A stretch of DNA of 64,000 nucleotides. Origin: Bacteroidota bacterium (GTDB lineage Bacteria; Bacteroidota; Bacteroidia; NORP154). A program made the translations under genes and the position numbers. The stretch covers positions 56,987-120,986 of the forward strand of contig JACZWC010000004.1 in assembly GCA_022572355.1 (NCBI GenBank). Direction: 5' to 3'. The notes under the pieces are model-generated. The model saw nothing but the letters and a program-made list of their open reading frames with translations, was not told where the DNA came from and made no database searches. Below, in pieces: positions 63,873-64,000 of the stretch (position 1 is its first letter; every line of letters starts with the position of its first letter).

Positions 63873-64000
63873 TTGTTCGTTAAGGGACATAGTTTACAAA
63901 GTTAAAGGGACATCCTTTACACTATATTTTGACTAAGCCTTATTGATATTTGTTTGTTTCTAATGTTCTTTTCATCAAAGAAACCTAAAAAAACGCTACG
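63873..64000. mobile_element. Possible insertion-sequence end (window edge)
   Basis: Two iterated segments, TTAAGGGACATAGTTTACA (63880-63898) and TTAAAGGGACATCCTTTACA (63902-63921), follow a TGTTCG start at 63873. Repeated GGGACAT units of this kind resemble the ends of IS21- or IS481-like elements. No transposase is in the window, and the element, if real, continues to the right. Confidence 0.3.

Overview
The window looks like a chromosomal segment of a member of the Bacteroidota, probably an aerobic Cytophagales or Flavobacteriales-type marine or soil bacterium. The signs are type IX secretion (T9SS) C-terminal sorting domains on two large secreted proteins, RemB/Wzi-like outer-membrane proteins, a methionine synthase split into two genes, and a ctaB/cox III/cox IV/SCO/DUF420 cytochrome oxidase accessory cluster. 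Dispersed palindromes of the CCTGCCT...AGGCAGG type and a TAnnTTTG-type -7 box agree with this. I see no complete tRNA or rRNA gene and no CRISPR array.

Region by region. 1-10 kb: a partial secreted protein and two T9SS cargo proteins, one a 2500-residue subtilase-like mosaic. 10-20 kb: accessory DNA with a lipoprotein-like hydrolase, two small membrane proteins, and the most interesting locus, a two-gene module. Its first gene is a 1699-residue STAS/GHKL-ATPase/double phosphoribosyltransferase-like protein; the second is a nucleoside-phosphorylase-fold effector with a degenerate receiver-like N-terminus. This resembles, but does not match, known ATP-cleaving (Detocs-type) antiphage modules. 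20-22.7 kb: a patch with two 85-bp copies of the 3' half of a tRNA-Leu around a Fic gene, two diverged 107-bp repeats that look like Rhs-core remnants, and a secreted gene framed by inverted repeats. 22.7-27.4 kb: a TPR membrane protein, a queuosine-precursor transporter, Kdo transferase and an outer-membrane protein. 27.7-31.9 kb: nucleotide-sugar genes (aminotransferase, UDP-glucose dehydrogenase, UDP-glucuronate decarboxylase, N-acetyltransferase). 31.9-41.5 kb: a CrtI-like oxidoreductase, a halogenase-like flavoprotein overlapping tsaB, an RND-type adaptor with a TolC protein, and an OmpA-family protein. 41.7-45.4 kb: split metH behind what looks like a transcription attenuator. 45.8-51.2 kb: a phosphoesterase and the cytochrome oxidase accessory operon. 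51.3-58.7 kb: a surface-polysaccharide cluster (two RemB/Wzi paralogues around a WecA/MraY-type transferase, GDP-fucose synthesis, CysQ). 58.8-64 kb: an SLC13 permease, a catalytic/non-catalytic aldehyde dehydrogenase pair, a decayed MNT/HEPN toxin-antitoxin pair and a possible insertion-sequence end.

The housekeeping parts form coherent pathways: fucose and amino-sugar nucleotide synthesis feeding surface glycans, Kdo transfer to lipid A, methionine synthesis, and assembly of a haem-copper oxidase whose subunits I and II lie elsewhere. The accessory parts show repeated small-scale insertion and decay. All family assignments were made by reading translated motifs; no database search was run.
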